In this document: piece by piece, positions 19,111-30,325 of the stretch
Layout of the letters: the number at the start of each line of letters is the position of its first letter
Position numbering within the stretch: the first letter of the stretch is position 1
Position numbers and translations under genes: made by a program
Notes under the pieces: generated by a model
Database searches by the model: none
Seen by the model: the letters and a program-made list of their open reading frames with translations, nothing else
What the model was told of the DNA's origin: nothing
Source: an uncultured Arthrobacter sp.
GTDB taxonomy: Bacteria; Actinomycetota; Actinomycetes; Actinomycetales; Micrococcaceae
Assembly (NCBI RefSeq): GCF_947493765.1
Contig: NZ_CANLSZ010000004.1
Location: 302,461 to 366,460, forward strand
Reading direction: 5' to 3'
DNA length: 64,000 bases

Positions 19111-20316
19111 TCAGCGGCCGTTGCCGGCCACGGCCTGCAGCGCCGCCGCGGCCATGACGCGGATGCCGCACTCGATGGAGCGCTCGTCGGGCGCGTAGTC
19201 GCCGCGGTGCAGATCGAACGTCTCCCCGCCGGGTGTGCGCGTGCCGAGCCGCATCATGGCGCCGGGCACCTCCTGGGTCATCCAGGCGAAGTCCTCCCCG
19301 CCCATCGACTGCGGGGTCAGGACCACGGCCCGCGCACCGAGCTCGGCCCGCGCGGCGGCCTCCAGGAGGCCGGTCTCCGCCTCCTGGTTCACCACCGGCG
19401 GCACCCCCCGGATGTGCTCGAGTCTCACGTCCACGCCGAAGGGGGCCGCCACCTCCCGCACCGCCCGGTCCAGCATCTCCCCCGCGGACTCCCACGCCTC
19501 ACCGTCCAGGCAGCGCAGCGTGCCGGACATGAAACCGTGGGCGGGGATCGCATTGGGCGCGGAGCCGGCATGGATCTGCCCCCACACCACCGAGACGGCA
19601 CTGCGCACGTCGATCCGGCGGGACAGGATCGCCGGGACGTTGACGGCGATCGAGGCGAGCGCGAAGACCAGGTCCTCCGTCAGGTGCGGCCGCGAGGTGT
19701 GCCCCCCGCGCCCGCTCAGTTCCACGCGGATGGTGTCCGAGGCCGAGGTGATGGCACCGATCCGGGTGCCGACGAGTCCGACGTCGATCCGCGGGTCGCA
19801 GTGCAGGGCCAGGATCCGCGGCAGTCCGACCAGCACACCCTGGGAGATCACGTCGAGGGCGCCGCCGGGCATCATCTCCTCCGCGGGCTGGAAGATGATC
19901 CGCACCGTACCCGGCAGCGGGTCGGCGGCGTCGAGTTCGGCGAGCACGAGGGCGACGCCGAGCATCACGGTCGTGTGGATGTCGTGGCCGCAGGAGTGGG
20001 CGATGCCCTGGTTCTCCGAGGAGTAGGCGAGGCCGGTCTCCTCGGAAATGGGAAGGGCGTCGATGTCCGCGCGCAGCCCCAGGGCCAGCGGGCCCCGTCC
20101 GATGTCCACGAACACCCCGGTCCCCGTGAGCCGCTGCGGGGCCAGGCCAGCCCGCTCGAGTCGGGCCACGATGAGCTCCGTGGTCAGCTGCTCCCGGAAG
20201 GAGAGCTCCGGGTGGCGGTGGAACTCGCGCCGGAGTTCCGTCAGTCCGCCGAGCAGGGGTTCGAGGGCGACGCCCACGCGCGAGGTCGAGGCTCTCTGGG
20301 CGTTGTACGTTTCCAC
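19111..20316 (-). CDS. M20 family amidohydrolase (hippurate/amino-acyl hydrolase type)
   Basis: Zn-dependent amidohydrolase (401 aa). The metal-binding motifs are ADIDALPISE, SCGHDIHTTVML, and SMGGEDFAW near the C-terminus, typical of the IAA-amino acid hydrolase/hippurate hydrolase/N-acetyl amino acid deacetylase group. The substrate is not predictable. GTG 20316 is preceded by TAGGCT six nucleotides upstream, so the gene is probably leaderless with its own promoter. The next genes on this strand belong to nucleoside uptake, 220 nt away, with no obvious functional link. Confidence 0.88.
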   Translation of the reverse strand: METYNAQRASTSRVGVALEPLLGGLTELRREFHRHPELSFREQLTTELIVARLERAGLAPQRLTGTGVFVDIGRGPLALGLRADIDALPISEETGLAYSSENQGIAHSCGHDIHTTVMLGVALVLAELDAADPLPGTVRIIFQPAEEMMPGGALDVISQGVLVGLPRILALHCDPRIDVGLVGTRIGAITSASDTIRVELSGRGGHTSRPHLTEDLVFALASIAVNVPAILSRRIDVRSAVSVVWGQIHAGSAPNAIPAHGFMSGTLRCLDGEAWESAGEMLDRAVREVAAPFGVDVRLEHIRGVPPVVNQEAETGLLEAAARAELGARAVVLTPQSMGGEDFAWMTQEVPGAMMRLGTRTPGGETFDLHRGDYAPDERSIECGIRVMAAAALQAVAGNGR

Positions 20317-20322
20317 GTCCTC

Positions 20323-20328
20323 AGCCTA
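20323..20328 (-). promoter_or_regulatory. -10 box of the amidohydrolase gene (leaderless)
   Basis: TAGGCT on the minus strand with 6 nt to the GTG start. This is the TANNNT arrangement typical of leaderless actinobacterial genes. A GAGG in the interval could also serve as a weak SD. Confidence 0.5.
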
Positions 20329-20405
20329 CCGACACCGGGGCACGGCACCGGCGCACCCGGGACCGCGTCATGCCGCCCGGACGGGGGCGACGCAGCGCCT
20401 CCGGC

Positions 20406-21545
20406 CTAGAGCACGTCCGTGTCGCCGCTGGCCCGCAGGCGTTCGACGGCCTTCTTGACCTCCTGCGCGTGCTCCTTGGTCGTCACGAGCAGGGCGTCCG
20501 GGGTGTCCACGATGACGACGTCGTCAATCCCGATCAACGCGATCACGCGCTTGGTGTCGGAGACGACGATGCCGGAGGCGTTCTCGGAGAACACCCTGGC
20601 CCCCTCGCCCATCACCGTCAGTTCGCTGTTCTCCTCGGCCGGGTTGAGGCGGCCGATGGCGGCGAAGTCCCCGACGTCGTCCCAGGTGAACTCTCCGGGG
20701 ATCATGGCGACGTCGCCCGCGGCTGCCGCCGGCTCGGCCACCGCGTAGTCGATCGCGATCTTCGGCAGGGTGGGCCAGACGCGGCGCGCCACCGCCACGC
20801 GCTGCGGGGTGTCCCAGGCCGCGGCGATCTCCAGCAGACCGGCGTGCAGCTCGGGCTCGTTCGCCGCGAGGTGCCGGAGCATGAGCTCCACGGGTGCCAC
20901 GAACATCCCGGCGTTCCAGGAGTAGTTGCCGCTGTCGATGTACCCGTCCGCGACGGCCTGCGAGGGTTTCTCCACGAACTCGATGACCGCGCGCGCCGTG
21001 GGCGCCCCGGCGACGGACAGCGGCTCACCCGCGCGGATGTAGCCGAAGCCGGTGGACGGGTGGGTCGGCTTGATCCCGATGGTGACGATGTAACCCCGGG
21101 CCGCCGTGTGGATGGCCTCCCGCACCGCGTCCTGGAAGACCTCGACGGGGGCGATCACCTGGTCCGCCGCGAACGACCCCATGATGATGTCCGGGTCCCG
21201 CCGGTGCAGGATCGCGGCGGCGAGGCCGATGGCGGCGGCGGAGTCCTTCGGCTCGGCCTCGAGCACCAGGTCGGTGTCCCGGATCTCGGGAAGCTGGGCC
21301 AGCACGGCGCGCCGGTGCACGATCCCGGTGACCACCATGATGCGGCCCCCGCTGAGCGGCAGCAGCCGGTCGTAGGTGGCGCGGATGAGCGTGCTGCCGG
21401 AGCCGGTGAGATCGTGCAGGAACTTCGGCGCCGCCGCGCGCGAGAGCGGCCACAGGCGGGTGCCGGTACCTCCCGCGGGAATAACGCCGTGGAAGCGGTC
21501 CAGCACACTGTCGGGGTTCCGGGCAGCCGCCCTCTCTGTACTCAT
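20406..21545 (-). CDS. manC: Mannose-1-phosphate guanylyltransferase
   Basis: Makes GDP-mannose from mannose-1-phosphate and GTP for glycan synthesis (379 aa). The nucleotidyltransferase signature GVIPAGGTGTRLWPLSR is near the N-terminus. Later come FVEKPS, SGNYSWNAGMF and WDDVGDF. The length fits the monofunctional enzyme without the phosphomannose isomerase domain. ATG 21545 has no SD but TACCGT lies 7 nt upstream, suggesting leaderless transcription. It is divergent from the sdh operon. Confidence 0.9.
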   Translation of the reverse strand: MSTERAAARNPDSVLDRFHGVIPAGGTGTRLWPLSRAAAPKFLHDLTGSGSTLIRATYDRLLPLSGGRIMVVTGIVHRRAVLAQLPEIRDTDLVLEAEPKDSAAAIGLAAAILHRRDPDIIMGSFAADQVIAPVEVFQDAVREAIHTAARGYIVTIGIKPTHPSTGFGYIRAGEPLSVAGAPTARAVIEFVEKPSQAVADGYIDSGNYSWNAGMFVAPVELMLRHLAANEPELHAGLLEIAAAWDTPQRVAVARRVWPTLPKIAIDYAVAEPAAAAGDVAMIPGEFTWDDVGDFAAIGRLNPAEENSELTVMGEGARVFSENASGIVVSDTKRVIALIGIDDVVIVDTPDALLVTTKEHAQEVKKAVERLRASGDTDVL

Positions 21546-21552
21546 CAGTCCC

Positions 21553-21558
21553 ACGGTA
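21553..21558 (-). promoter_or_regulatory. -10 box of manC (leaderless)
   Basis: TACCGT on the minus strand, 7 nt before the ATG, with no ribosome binding site in between. Confidence 0.45.
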
Positions 21559-21663
21559 ACCGACGCCCGCCGGAGCCGGACCCGCTGCCGGCGGGCCGGT
21601 GTCCACACCGTCGCGGCGGCATCGGGCCGGTGTCTACAACGTCACAGGTCAGGCGCACCTACA

Positions 21664-21706
21664 TTGAACGGTAAATGTCGGCGGCCTAGATTATCGTTGT
21701 GCACAA
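21664..21706 (+). promoter_or_regulatory. sdhCDAB promoter with palindromic operator at the start site
   Basis: TTGAAC (21664-21669), a 17-nt spacer, then TAGATT (21687-21692) give a good housekeeping-type promoter. Transcription would begin near 21699, leaving an 80-nt leader. A perfect 10-bp palindrome TTGTGCACAA (21697-21706) covers that start site, a plausible operator position. Confidence 0.6.
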
Positions 21707-21778
21707 GAGTGCTGTCGCACCGGCGTAATCATTGCGTACAACGCGCTAGCGCCCTCGCGATGCAGGGAGGTCATTTCG

Positions 21779-22162
21779 ATGTCGAAGACACTGGTACCAG
21801 CAGGCACCCTCTACCGTGGCCGGGAAGGCCAGTGGTCCTGGGTGGCCCATCGGATCACGGGGGTCGTGATCTTCTTCTTCCTCCTCGTGCACGTCCTCGA
21901 CACGTCGCTCGTGCGCGTCTCGCCCGAGGCGTACGACGCCGTGATCGCCTCCTACAAGAACCCGATCATGGGCCTGGGCGAACTCGGGCTCGTCGCGGCC
22001 ATCGTGTTCCACGCCTTCAACGGGATCCGTGTCATCCTCGTGGACTTCTGGAAGAAGGGCCCGAGGTACCACCGGCAGATGCTCTGGAGCGTCGTCGGTC
22101 TGTGGGCCGTCGTCATGATCGCCTTCTCGATCCGCCATCTCATGCACGTCTTCGGAGGTTAG
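21779..22162 (+). CDS. sdhC: Succinate dehydrogenase cytochrome b556 subunit
   Basis: Membrane anchor of complex II (127 aa, three helices) that binds heme b with SdhD and hands electrons to menaquinone. It shows SWVAHRITGVVIFFFLLVHVLD and FHAFNGIRVI, carrying His residues expected as heme/quinone ligands. GGGAGGT lies just upstream of ATG 21779. First gene of sdhCDAB; sdhD follows after 5 nt. Confidence 0.93.
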   Translation: MSKTLVPAGTLYRGREGQWSWVAHRITGVVIFFFLLVHVLDTSLVRVSPEAYDAVIASYKNPIMGLGELGLVAAIVFHAFNGIRVILVDFWKKGPRYHRQMLWSVVGLWAVVMIAFSIRHLMHVFGG

Positions 22163-22167
22163 GACCC

Positions 22168-22635
22168 ATGGCCACGCCAACAATCGAAAGCCCGCGCTCC
22201 GGCCGCGTCTCGCCGGGCTACTCCCGCTCATCGGCCTCCCGCGGCAACTTCGAGATGATCGCCTGGCTCTTCATGCGGCTGTCCGGGGCCCTGCTGGTGG
22301 TGCTCATCTTCACCCACCTCTGGGTCAACCTGGTCAGCGGCGACGGCATCAGTGCCATCGACTTCGGCTTCGTCGCCGGCAAGTGGGCCGACCCGCTGTG
22401 GCAGATCTGGGATCTGACCATGCTGTGGCTGGCCATGCTGCACGGCACGAACGGTATCCGCGTGATCATCAACGACTACGCCGAGAAGAACAGCACCCGG
22501 ATGTGGCTCAAGGGTGTGTTGTACACCTCCACCGTCGTGATCGTGGTCCTCGGCACCCTCGTGATCTTCACCTTCGACCCGTGCCCCGTGATCGACGGTG
22601 TGGCCCACGTGGCCGACTACTGCCCCGCCACCTAG
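22168..22635 (+). CDS. sdhD: Succinate dehydrogenase hydrophobic membrane anchor subunit
   Basis: Second membrane anchor (155 aa, three helices) of complex II. The pattern FMRLSGALLVVLIFTHL and AMLHGTNGIRVI mirrors SdhC, with a conserved His in each. The SD is GGAGG at the end of sdhC. Ends 91 nt before sdhA. Confidence 0.92.
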   Translation: MATPTIESPRSGRVSPGYSRSSASRGNFEMIAWLFMRLSGALLVVLIFTHLWVNLVSGDGISAIDFGFVAGKWADPLWQIWDLTMLWLAMLHGTNGIRVIINDYAEKNSTRMWLKGVLYTSTVVIVVLGTLVIFTFDPCPVIDGVAHVADYCPAT

Positions 22636-22726
22636 GCACCTGCTGCACCTCGGCAGATCCGCGGGGCGGACGCGACGGAGCGCCCGCCCCGCACCACCAC
22701 CGGTTCCAACAGAAAGAGCGACCAGC

Positions 22727-24504
22727 ATGCAGGTCCACAAGTACGACGTCGTCATCGTCGGCGCGGGCGGCGCGGGAATGCGCGCTGCCATCGAGTCCGG
22801 GCAACGTGCCCACACCGCCGTCCTGACGAAGCTCTACCCCACGCGCTCCCACACGGGGGCAGCGCAGGGTGGGATGTGCGCGGCCCTGGCCAATGTCGAG
22901 GAGGACAACTGGGAGTGGCACACGTTCGACACGGTCAAGGGCGGGGACTACCTCGTGGACCAGGACGCCGCCGAGGTCATGGCGAAGGAAGCCATCGAGG
23001 CCGTGCTCGATCTCGAGAAGATGGGCCTGCCCTTCAACCGGACGCCCGAGGGCCGTATCGACCAGCGCCGCTTCGGCGGTCACACGCGTGACCACGGGAA
23101 GGCGCCGGTGCGCCGCTCCTGCTACGCCGCCGACCGCACGGGGCACATGATCCTCCAGACCCTGTACCAGAACTGCGTCAAGCACAACGTCGAGTTCTAC
23201 AACGAGTACTACGTGCTCGATCTCCTGATGGTGGACCAGGAGGTCACGGTGGACGGCGAGACCCGCCTCGAGAAGCGGGTGGCCGGCGTCGTGTCCTACG
23301 ATCTCGCCTCGGGCGAGCTGCACGTCTTCCAGGCCAAGTCGATCGTCATCGCCTCGGGGGGCGTCGGCAAGGTCTACAAGACGACGTCGAACGCCCATAC
23401 CCTGACGGGCGACGGCATGGGCATCGCCTTCCGCCGCGGCATCCCCCTCGAGGACATGGAGTTCTTCCAGTTCCACCCGACCGGCCTCGCCGGTCTGGGG
23501 ATCCTGCTCTCGGAGGCCGCCCGCGGCGAGGGTGCCATCCTGCGCAACTCCGACGGTGAGCGCTTCATGGAACGCTACGCACCCACCATCAAGGATCTCG
23601 CCCCGCGCGACATCGTGGCCCGCTCCATGGCCAACGAGGTACGGGAGGGACGCGGAGCCGGACCGAACAAGGACTACGTCCTGCTCGACCTGACGCACCT
23701 CGAGCCCGCGCACATCGACGCGAAGCTGCCGGACATCACGGAGTTCGCCCGCACCTACCTCGGCGTGGAGCCGTACACCGAGCCCGTCCCGGTCTTCCCC
23801 ACCGCGCACTACGCCATGGGCGGGATCCCCACGAACATCTCGGCGGAGGTGCTGGCGGACAACGACACCGTGGTCCCGGGGCTCTACGCCGCCGGCGAGG
23901 TGGCCTGCGTCTCCGTGCACGGCTCCAACCGGCTCGGGACCAATTCGCTCCTGGACATCAACGTCTTCGGCAAGCGCGCCGGCATCGCGGCGGCGCAGTA
24001 CGCACTCACCGCCGACTTCGTCGAGATCCCCGAGAACCCCACGGTGGAGACGGAGGCGCTGCTCGACCGCGCCCGGAGCTCGGAGGGCGGCGAGCGGGTG
24101 GCCCTCATCCGCAAGGAGCTGCAGGACATCATGGATGCCAATGTGCAGGTGTTCCGCACCGAGGAGACACTGCTCGAGGCCCTGAGCGTCATCGACGGCC
24201 TGGAGGAGCGGTACACGCGTATCACCGTCCAGGACAAGGGCAAGCGGTTCAACCTCGACCTGCTGGAAGCGGTGGAGCTCGGCTTCCTGCTCGACATGGC
24301 GAAGGTGATGACGGCGGCCGCGCTGCATCGGAAGGAGTCCCGTGGGGGCCACTTCCGTGAGGACTTCCCGGAGCGCGACGACGAGAACTTCATGACGCAC
24401 TCCATGGCCTACCGGGACCCCAGTGCCACGAGGACCAGCGGAGTCCGCCTCGAGACCAAGCCCGTGATCTTCACCCGTTACCAGCCGATGGAGCGTAAGT
24501 ACTG

Positions 24505-24505
<1 letters not shown>
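22727..24505 (+). CDS. sdhA: Succinate dehydrogenase flavoprotein subunit
   Basis: Catalytic subunit oxidising succinate to fumarate (592 aa). FAD Rossmann motif GAGGAGMRA (residues 12-20). His42 in TRSHTGAAQGG is the expected covalent FAD attachment site. Substrate-binding segments include FHPTGLAG and HGSNRLGTNSLLD. Start ATG 22727 has an AAGAG-type SD. The stop overlaps the sdhB start (TGATG). Confidence 0.97.
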
Positions 24506-25293
<788 letters not shown>

Positions 25294-26385
25294 TCAACCA
25301 CCCCTGAGGTGGCGGCGACTCCGCTGCCTCAGGGTGCCCGCCTTCGCGTGGTGCTCGCGCTCGGCCGCTCCCCGGGCATCGGCCGCGGCGATCGCGCACC
25401 ACGCCGTCGCCAGCAGGTACACCTGGCTGAGGAGGAAGAACCAGACGAAGAGCGCGAGGATCACGGCGAAGGAGAACAGCAGCGGATTGTTGCCCACGCT
25501 CCCGAGAATCTGCGCCGAGAACGTCCTCAGCACCGTGCTGCCGAGGCCCGCGAGGACGGCCCCCCGGCGGAGGACCGCCGTGGGCATCTCGATCGCGGAG
25601 GCGGACCGGAGCAGGATCGCGGCCATGAGGGTGTCCAGCAGGATCATCAGCACGAAGCCCGCTCCCTGCGTGAGGAGCTGGGTCACCGCGCTGAGCTGGA
25701 GGAGCAAGAGCAGTGCGTCGAGGGTGTTGTTGGCGATGACGCCGAGAGCTGTGGTCACGAGCATCACGGCACCGAGCAGGGCCAGGGTGCCGAGGTCCCT
25801 AAGCCGGAGCAGGAGCGGGTTCATGGCCACGGGGCGCAGGGCGAAGAGGCCCCGCATGGCCTGCCGCATCCCCGCGATCCAGCCGAGCGAGGTCACCAGC
25901 ATCACGATGGTGAAGACCACGATCGCCCACCCGAGCCCGCTCGTCGCGTCGAACAGGGCCTGCGGCTCCAGCAGCCCGCCGGCACCCTGCCCGCGATCGA
26001 TCAGCCCCGGGACGGACTGGTCGAGGGCGTCGACGGAGATGGTGCGCAGCGCCTCGTTGCCCGCGATGACTATGCCGACCGTCGCGAAGCCCACCACGAG
26101 GAGCGCGGCGATGGCGAAGAAGAGCCTGTAGGCGAGCCCGGCGGCCATCAGCGGGCCGCGCCGCTCCACGTACAGGAGCAGGACGCGCACCGGCTCGGCC
26201 GTGGAGATGCGGAACAGGACCACGTTCAGCCGCGCGAGGAGCAGTTCCGTGCCGCCGGTACCCGAGCGGCTGAGGCGGCCGACCCTGATCCGGGCATCGA
26301 TTACCCTGCGCCGGAGAGCGGGCAGATCCGTCGGGGAGGGCTGGTCAACCGGGGGCGGTTTGGGAACGGTCAGGGTCCTCGCCAA
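25294..26385 (-). CDS. YihY/virulence factor BrkB family membrane protein
   Basis: Integral membrane protein (363 aa, UPF0761/YihY family) with six predicted helices, from FAIAALLVVGFATVGIVIAG onward. Members are linked to envelope integrity or lipid transport, but the function is unsettled. The best start is TTG 26385, overlapping the 2H-phosphoesterase 3' end by 41 nt. No in-frame ATG or GTG lies in the first 30 codons, so the start is uncertain. The C-terminus is very basic. Confidence 0.8.
   Translation of the reverse strand: MARTLTVPKPPPVDQPSPTDLPALRRRVIDARIRVGRLSRSGTGGTELLLARLNVVLFRISTAEPVRVLLLYVERRGPLMAAGLAYRLFFAIAALLVVGFATVGIVIAGNEALRTISVDALDQSVPGLIDRGQGAGGLLEPQALFDATSGLGWAIVVFTIVMLVTSLGWIAGMRQAMRGLFALRPVAMNPLLLRLRDLGTLALLGAVMLVTTALGVIANNTLDALLLLLQLSAVTQLLTQGAGFVLMILLDTLMAAILLRSASAIEMPTAVLRRGAVLAGLGSTVLRTFSAQILGSVGNNPLLFSFAVILALFVWFFLLSQVYLLATAWCAIAAADARGAAEREHHAKAGTLRQRSRRHLRGG
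25302..25334. terminator. 14-bp hairpin terminator at the sdhB/YihY convergent end
   Basis: A 14-bp stem (two G-T wobbles) with loop CGACT, 25302-25315 with 25321-25334. It begins 9 nt after the sdhB stop and lies inside the last codons of the convergent YihY gene, so the YihY tail coding sequence doubles as the sdh terminator. Confidence 0.75.
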
Positions 26386-26944
26386 AGGTCAGCTCCTCCC
26401 TCAGCGTCCAGAGCCCGGTAGGGACGTGCTCGTAGAGCCCCATGGTGCGTACCTCGAAGGACGACTCGAAGCCGGCCAGTGTCCGCATCGCCTCGTCCAT
26501 GGCGGCATCCGAGACATCGTGAGCCACCGTGACGTGCGGATGGAAGTCGAACGCGAGGTCGCGCTCGAGCGGACCGGTCTGCAGCCTGGCATGCAGACCG
26601 ACGCACTCGTCGAAGCCCGCGACGAGCCGGAGGAACACCACCGGCGAGACGGGCCGGAAGGAGCCCGTACCGAGCAGGCGCACCAGGAAGGGCTCCTGCC
26701 GCCGGGCGACGTCGCGGACGTGCCGGATCGTGGCGTCCCAGTCGGAGGCGGGCGTGGTGGTGATGAGGGTGATGTGGGGTGGGACGAGTGCGGCCATCGG
26801 GTCGCCGAAGGAGGCCCGCAGCGCCTCGAGGGTCCCCGCGAGTGGCTCCGGGACCGGGATCGTGATGCCCACGCAGCTCTCGCCGAAGCGTGACCGCGAC
26901 ACGGCTGTCCCCTCTGCTCGGCTCCGCGGGCTCACCTCGCCCAT
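26345..26944 (-). CDS. 2'-5' RNA ligase/2H phosphoesterase family protein
   Basis: Cytoplasmic 2H-fold protein (199 aa). The two catalytic HxT motifs are clear: His57-Ile-Thr59 in PPHITL and His137-Val-Thr139 in HPHVTV. Bacterial relatives (LigT/ThpR) cleave 2',3'-cyclic phosphates or ligate 2'-5' RNA ends. The substrate is unknown. It starts 3 nt after the trpS stop, so it is probably co-transcribed with trpS, and runs into the YihY gene. Confidence 0.85.
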   Translation of the reverse strand: MGEVSPRSRAEGTAVSRSRFGESCVGITIPVPEPLAGTLEALRASFGDPMAALVPPHITLITTTPASDWDATIRHVRDVARRQEPFLVRLLGTGSFRPVSPVVFLRLVAGFDECVGLHARLQTGPLERDLAFDFHPHVTVAHDVSDAAMDEAMRTLAGFESSFEVRTMGLYEHVPTGLWTLREELTFGEDPDRSQTAPG

Positions 26945-26947
26945 CGG

Positions 26948-28829
<1,882 letters not shown>

Positions 28830-28836
28830 CCGCTCA

Positions 28837-28842
28837 ACCCTA
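28837..28842 (-). promoter_or_regulatory. -10 box of xth (leaderless)
   Basis: TAGGGT on the minus strand, 7 nt before GTG 28829. It supports both the start choice and a promoter for xth-trpS-2H. Confidence 0.45.
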
Positions 28843-28880
28843 CCCGCGAGTGTGCGCCGTCGTCCCTGCGGCACTCCCGG

Positions 28881-29369
28881 TCAGTCGACAACAGTGCCCT
28901 CCACGGGTCCTTCGCCGGAATCCTTCATCATGGAGCGTGCGTTGTGGGAGGTGATCTCGATCGTCTCGAGCGCCCGCTCCACCATCTCCTGGTCCTTCCC
29001 GAGGTACTCCCGCACCACATCCACCTGCACCTGCACGATCTTGAAGCTGTGCTCGAGCTTCAGCTCCCTGGACCTGTCCACCGCGACAGGGGACCCGCTG
29101 CCCTGCCCGCCCGCGCCCGCATCGGCGTGACCCCGCAGACGCGCGGCCGCCTTGCGGGCCGCGGAGCGGAGGCTGAACACCACGAAACTGAACACGAGGA
29201 GCCAGCCGAGCGAGATGATCACCACCAGCCAGCCGACCACGTCGTTCTGGTTCGCCGCGAAGACCACGGCCACGAGGAAGACGACCAGCATGATCGCCAC
29301 CCCCGTACTGCCCATGCGCATGCTCGGACCCCGACCCGCAGGCCGCCCATTGCTCCCTAATGACTGCAT
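28881..29369 (-). CDS. Two-helix membrane protein of unknown function
   Basis: A 162-aa protein with two adjacent transmembrane helices (about residues 24-39 and 45-67) separated by a short polar turn (NQNDVV). A soluble C-terminal region of about 90 residues is highly charged and partly helical (VDVVREYLGKDQEMVERALETI). I do not recognise a named family; the layout resembles small LapA-like envelope proteins. Start ATG 29369 is chosen over ATG 29387; neither has a good SD. Confidence 0.65.
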   Translation of the reverse strand: MQSLGSNGRPAGRGPSMRMGSTGVAIMLVVFLVAVVFAANQNDVVGWLVVIISLGWLLVFSFVVFSLRSAARKAAARLRGHADAGAGGQGSGSPVAVDRSRELKLEHSFKIVQVQVDVVREYLGKDQEMVERALETIEITSHNARSMMKDSGEGPVEGTVVD

Positions 29370-29540
29370 CCGGCCATTGTCCCGCATCCTGTCCGGGTGT
29401 CCCACGTGCTTCCACCGCGGGCGAACTGCCAGGTAATTCCAACTTTCTCTCCAGCTTCCCAATCCGTGACGGGACTCACCCCGAACTACTCCCGTGCGTG
29501 CCCCACGGTGCGCAGCATTCGCACTATGGAGGACATCATC

Positions 29541-30314
29541 ATGAACAAGAAAATGCGTTTCCTCGCGGTACCGGCCCTCGCCCTCGGCGCAGTCGCCATG
29601 GCCAGCTCGCCCGCCCTCGCGGCCGACGGCTCCTACTCCTCGACCCTGGGCCAGCTCAACGGCACCACCGGCACCGGCACCGTCACCGTCGATGTGACCG
29701 GTGATCAGGCGAAGGTCAACCTGCAGGTCTCCGGCCTGGCCGAGACCTTCATGGACGGACCGTACCCCCACGTGCAGCACGTCCACGGTGAGGCCATGGG
29801 CACCTGCCCCACACCCGCCGATGACGCCGACGGCAACGGCATCGTCAGCACCACCGAGGCTGCTGATCGCTACGGCAACATCCTCACCACGCTGACCACC
29901 TCCGGTGACACGTCGCCGGCCGCAGCCCTGAACCTCGAGCTGGGTGGACAAGGTGGTTCGTACACCATCGAGCGCACCATCACCATCAGTGATGCCCAGC
30001 AGAAGTCGCTCGAGGCCGGCACCTCGGTCGTCGTCGTGCACGGCCTGGATCCGGCAACCGCCGGCGTCTCCGAGGAGGTCTTCAGCTCGCCCAGCGACCT
30101 GGATCCCGAGCTTCCCCTCGGCGCCACCTCGCCCGCACTGTGTGGCACGCTCGTGAAGGGCCAGATGGCCGCCATGCCCGAGGGTGGCGCCGACACCGGT
30201 GTCGCCACCGAGAACTCCTCCACGGGCATGATCGCCCTCGGTGGCGGTCTCGTGCTGGCCGCAGCAGCAGGCGGAACCTTCATGGTCCGTCGTCGCGCGG
30301 CGCACAACGCATAA
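29541..30314 (+). CDS. CHRD domain surface protein with C-terminal sorting-like tail
   Basis: Secreted protein (257 aa). Signal peptide cleaved near residue 27 (PALA-ADG). The CHRD-like domain has GTGTVTVDVTGDQAKV and a His-rich segment (PHVQHVHGE). The tail carries GADTG (residues 216-220), a stretch of about 10 residues, a transmembrane helix (229-249) and RRR. That is sorting-signal architecture, but with GADTG instead of LPxTG. GGAGG 8 nt before ATG 29541 decides the start over an ATG five codons earlier. The sortase-like gene follows immediately and is the likely processing enzyme. The 171 nt upstream (29370-29540) show no clear promoter. Confidence 0.8.
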   Translation: MNKKMRFLAVPALALGAVAMASSPALAADGSYSSTLGQLNGTTGTGTVTVDVTGDQAKVNLQVSGLAETFMDGPYPHVQHVHGEAMGTCPTPADDADGNGIVSTTEAADRYGNILTTLTTSGDTSPAAALNLELGGQGGSYTIERTITISDAQQKSLEAGTSVVVVHGLDPATAGVSEEVFSSPSDLDPELPLGATSPALCGTLVKGQMAAMPEGGADTGVATENSSTGMIALGGGLVLAAAAGGTFMVRRRAAHNA

Positions 30315-30325
30315 TCCTGATCCCT

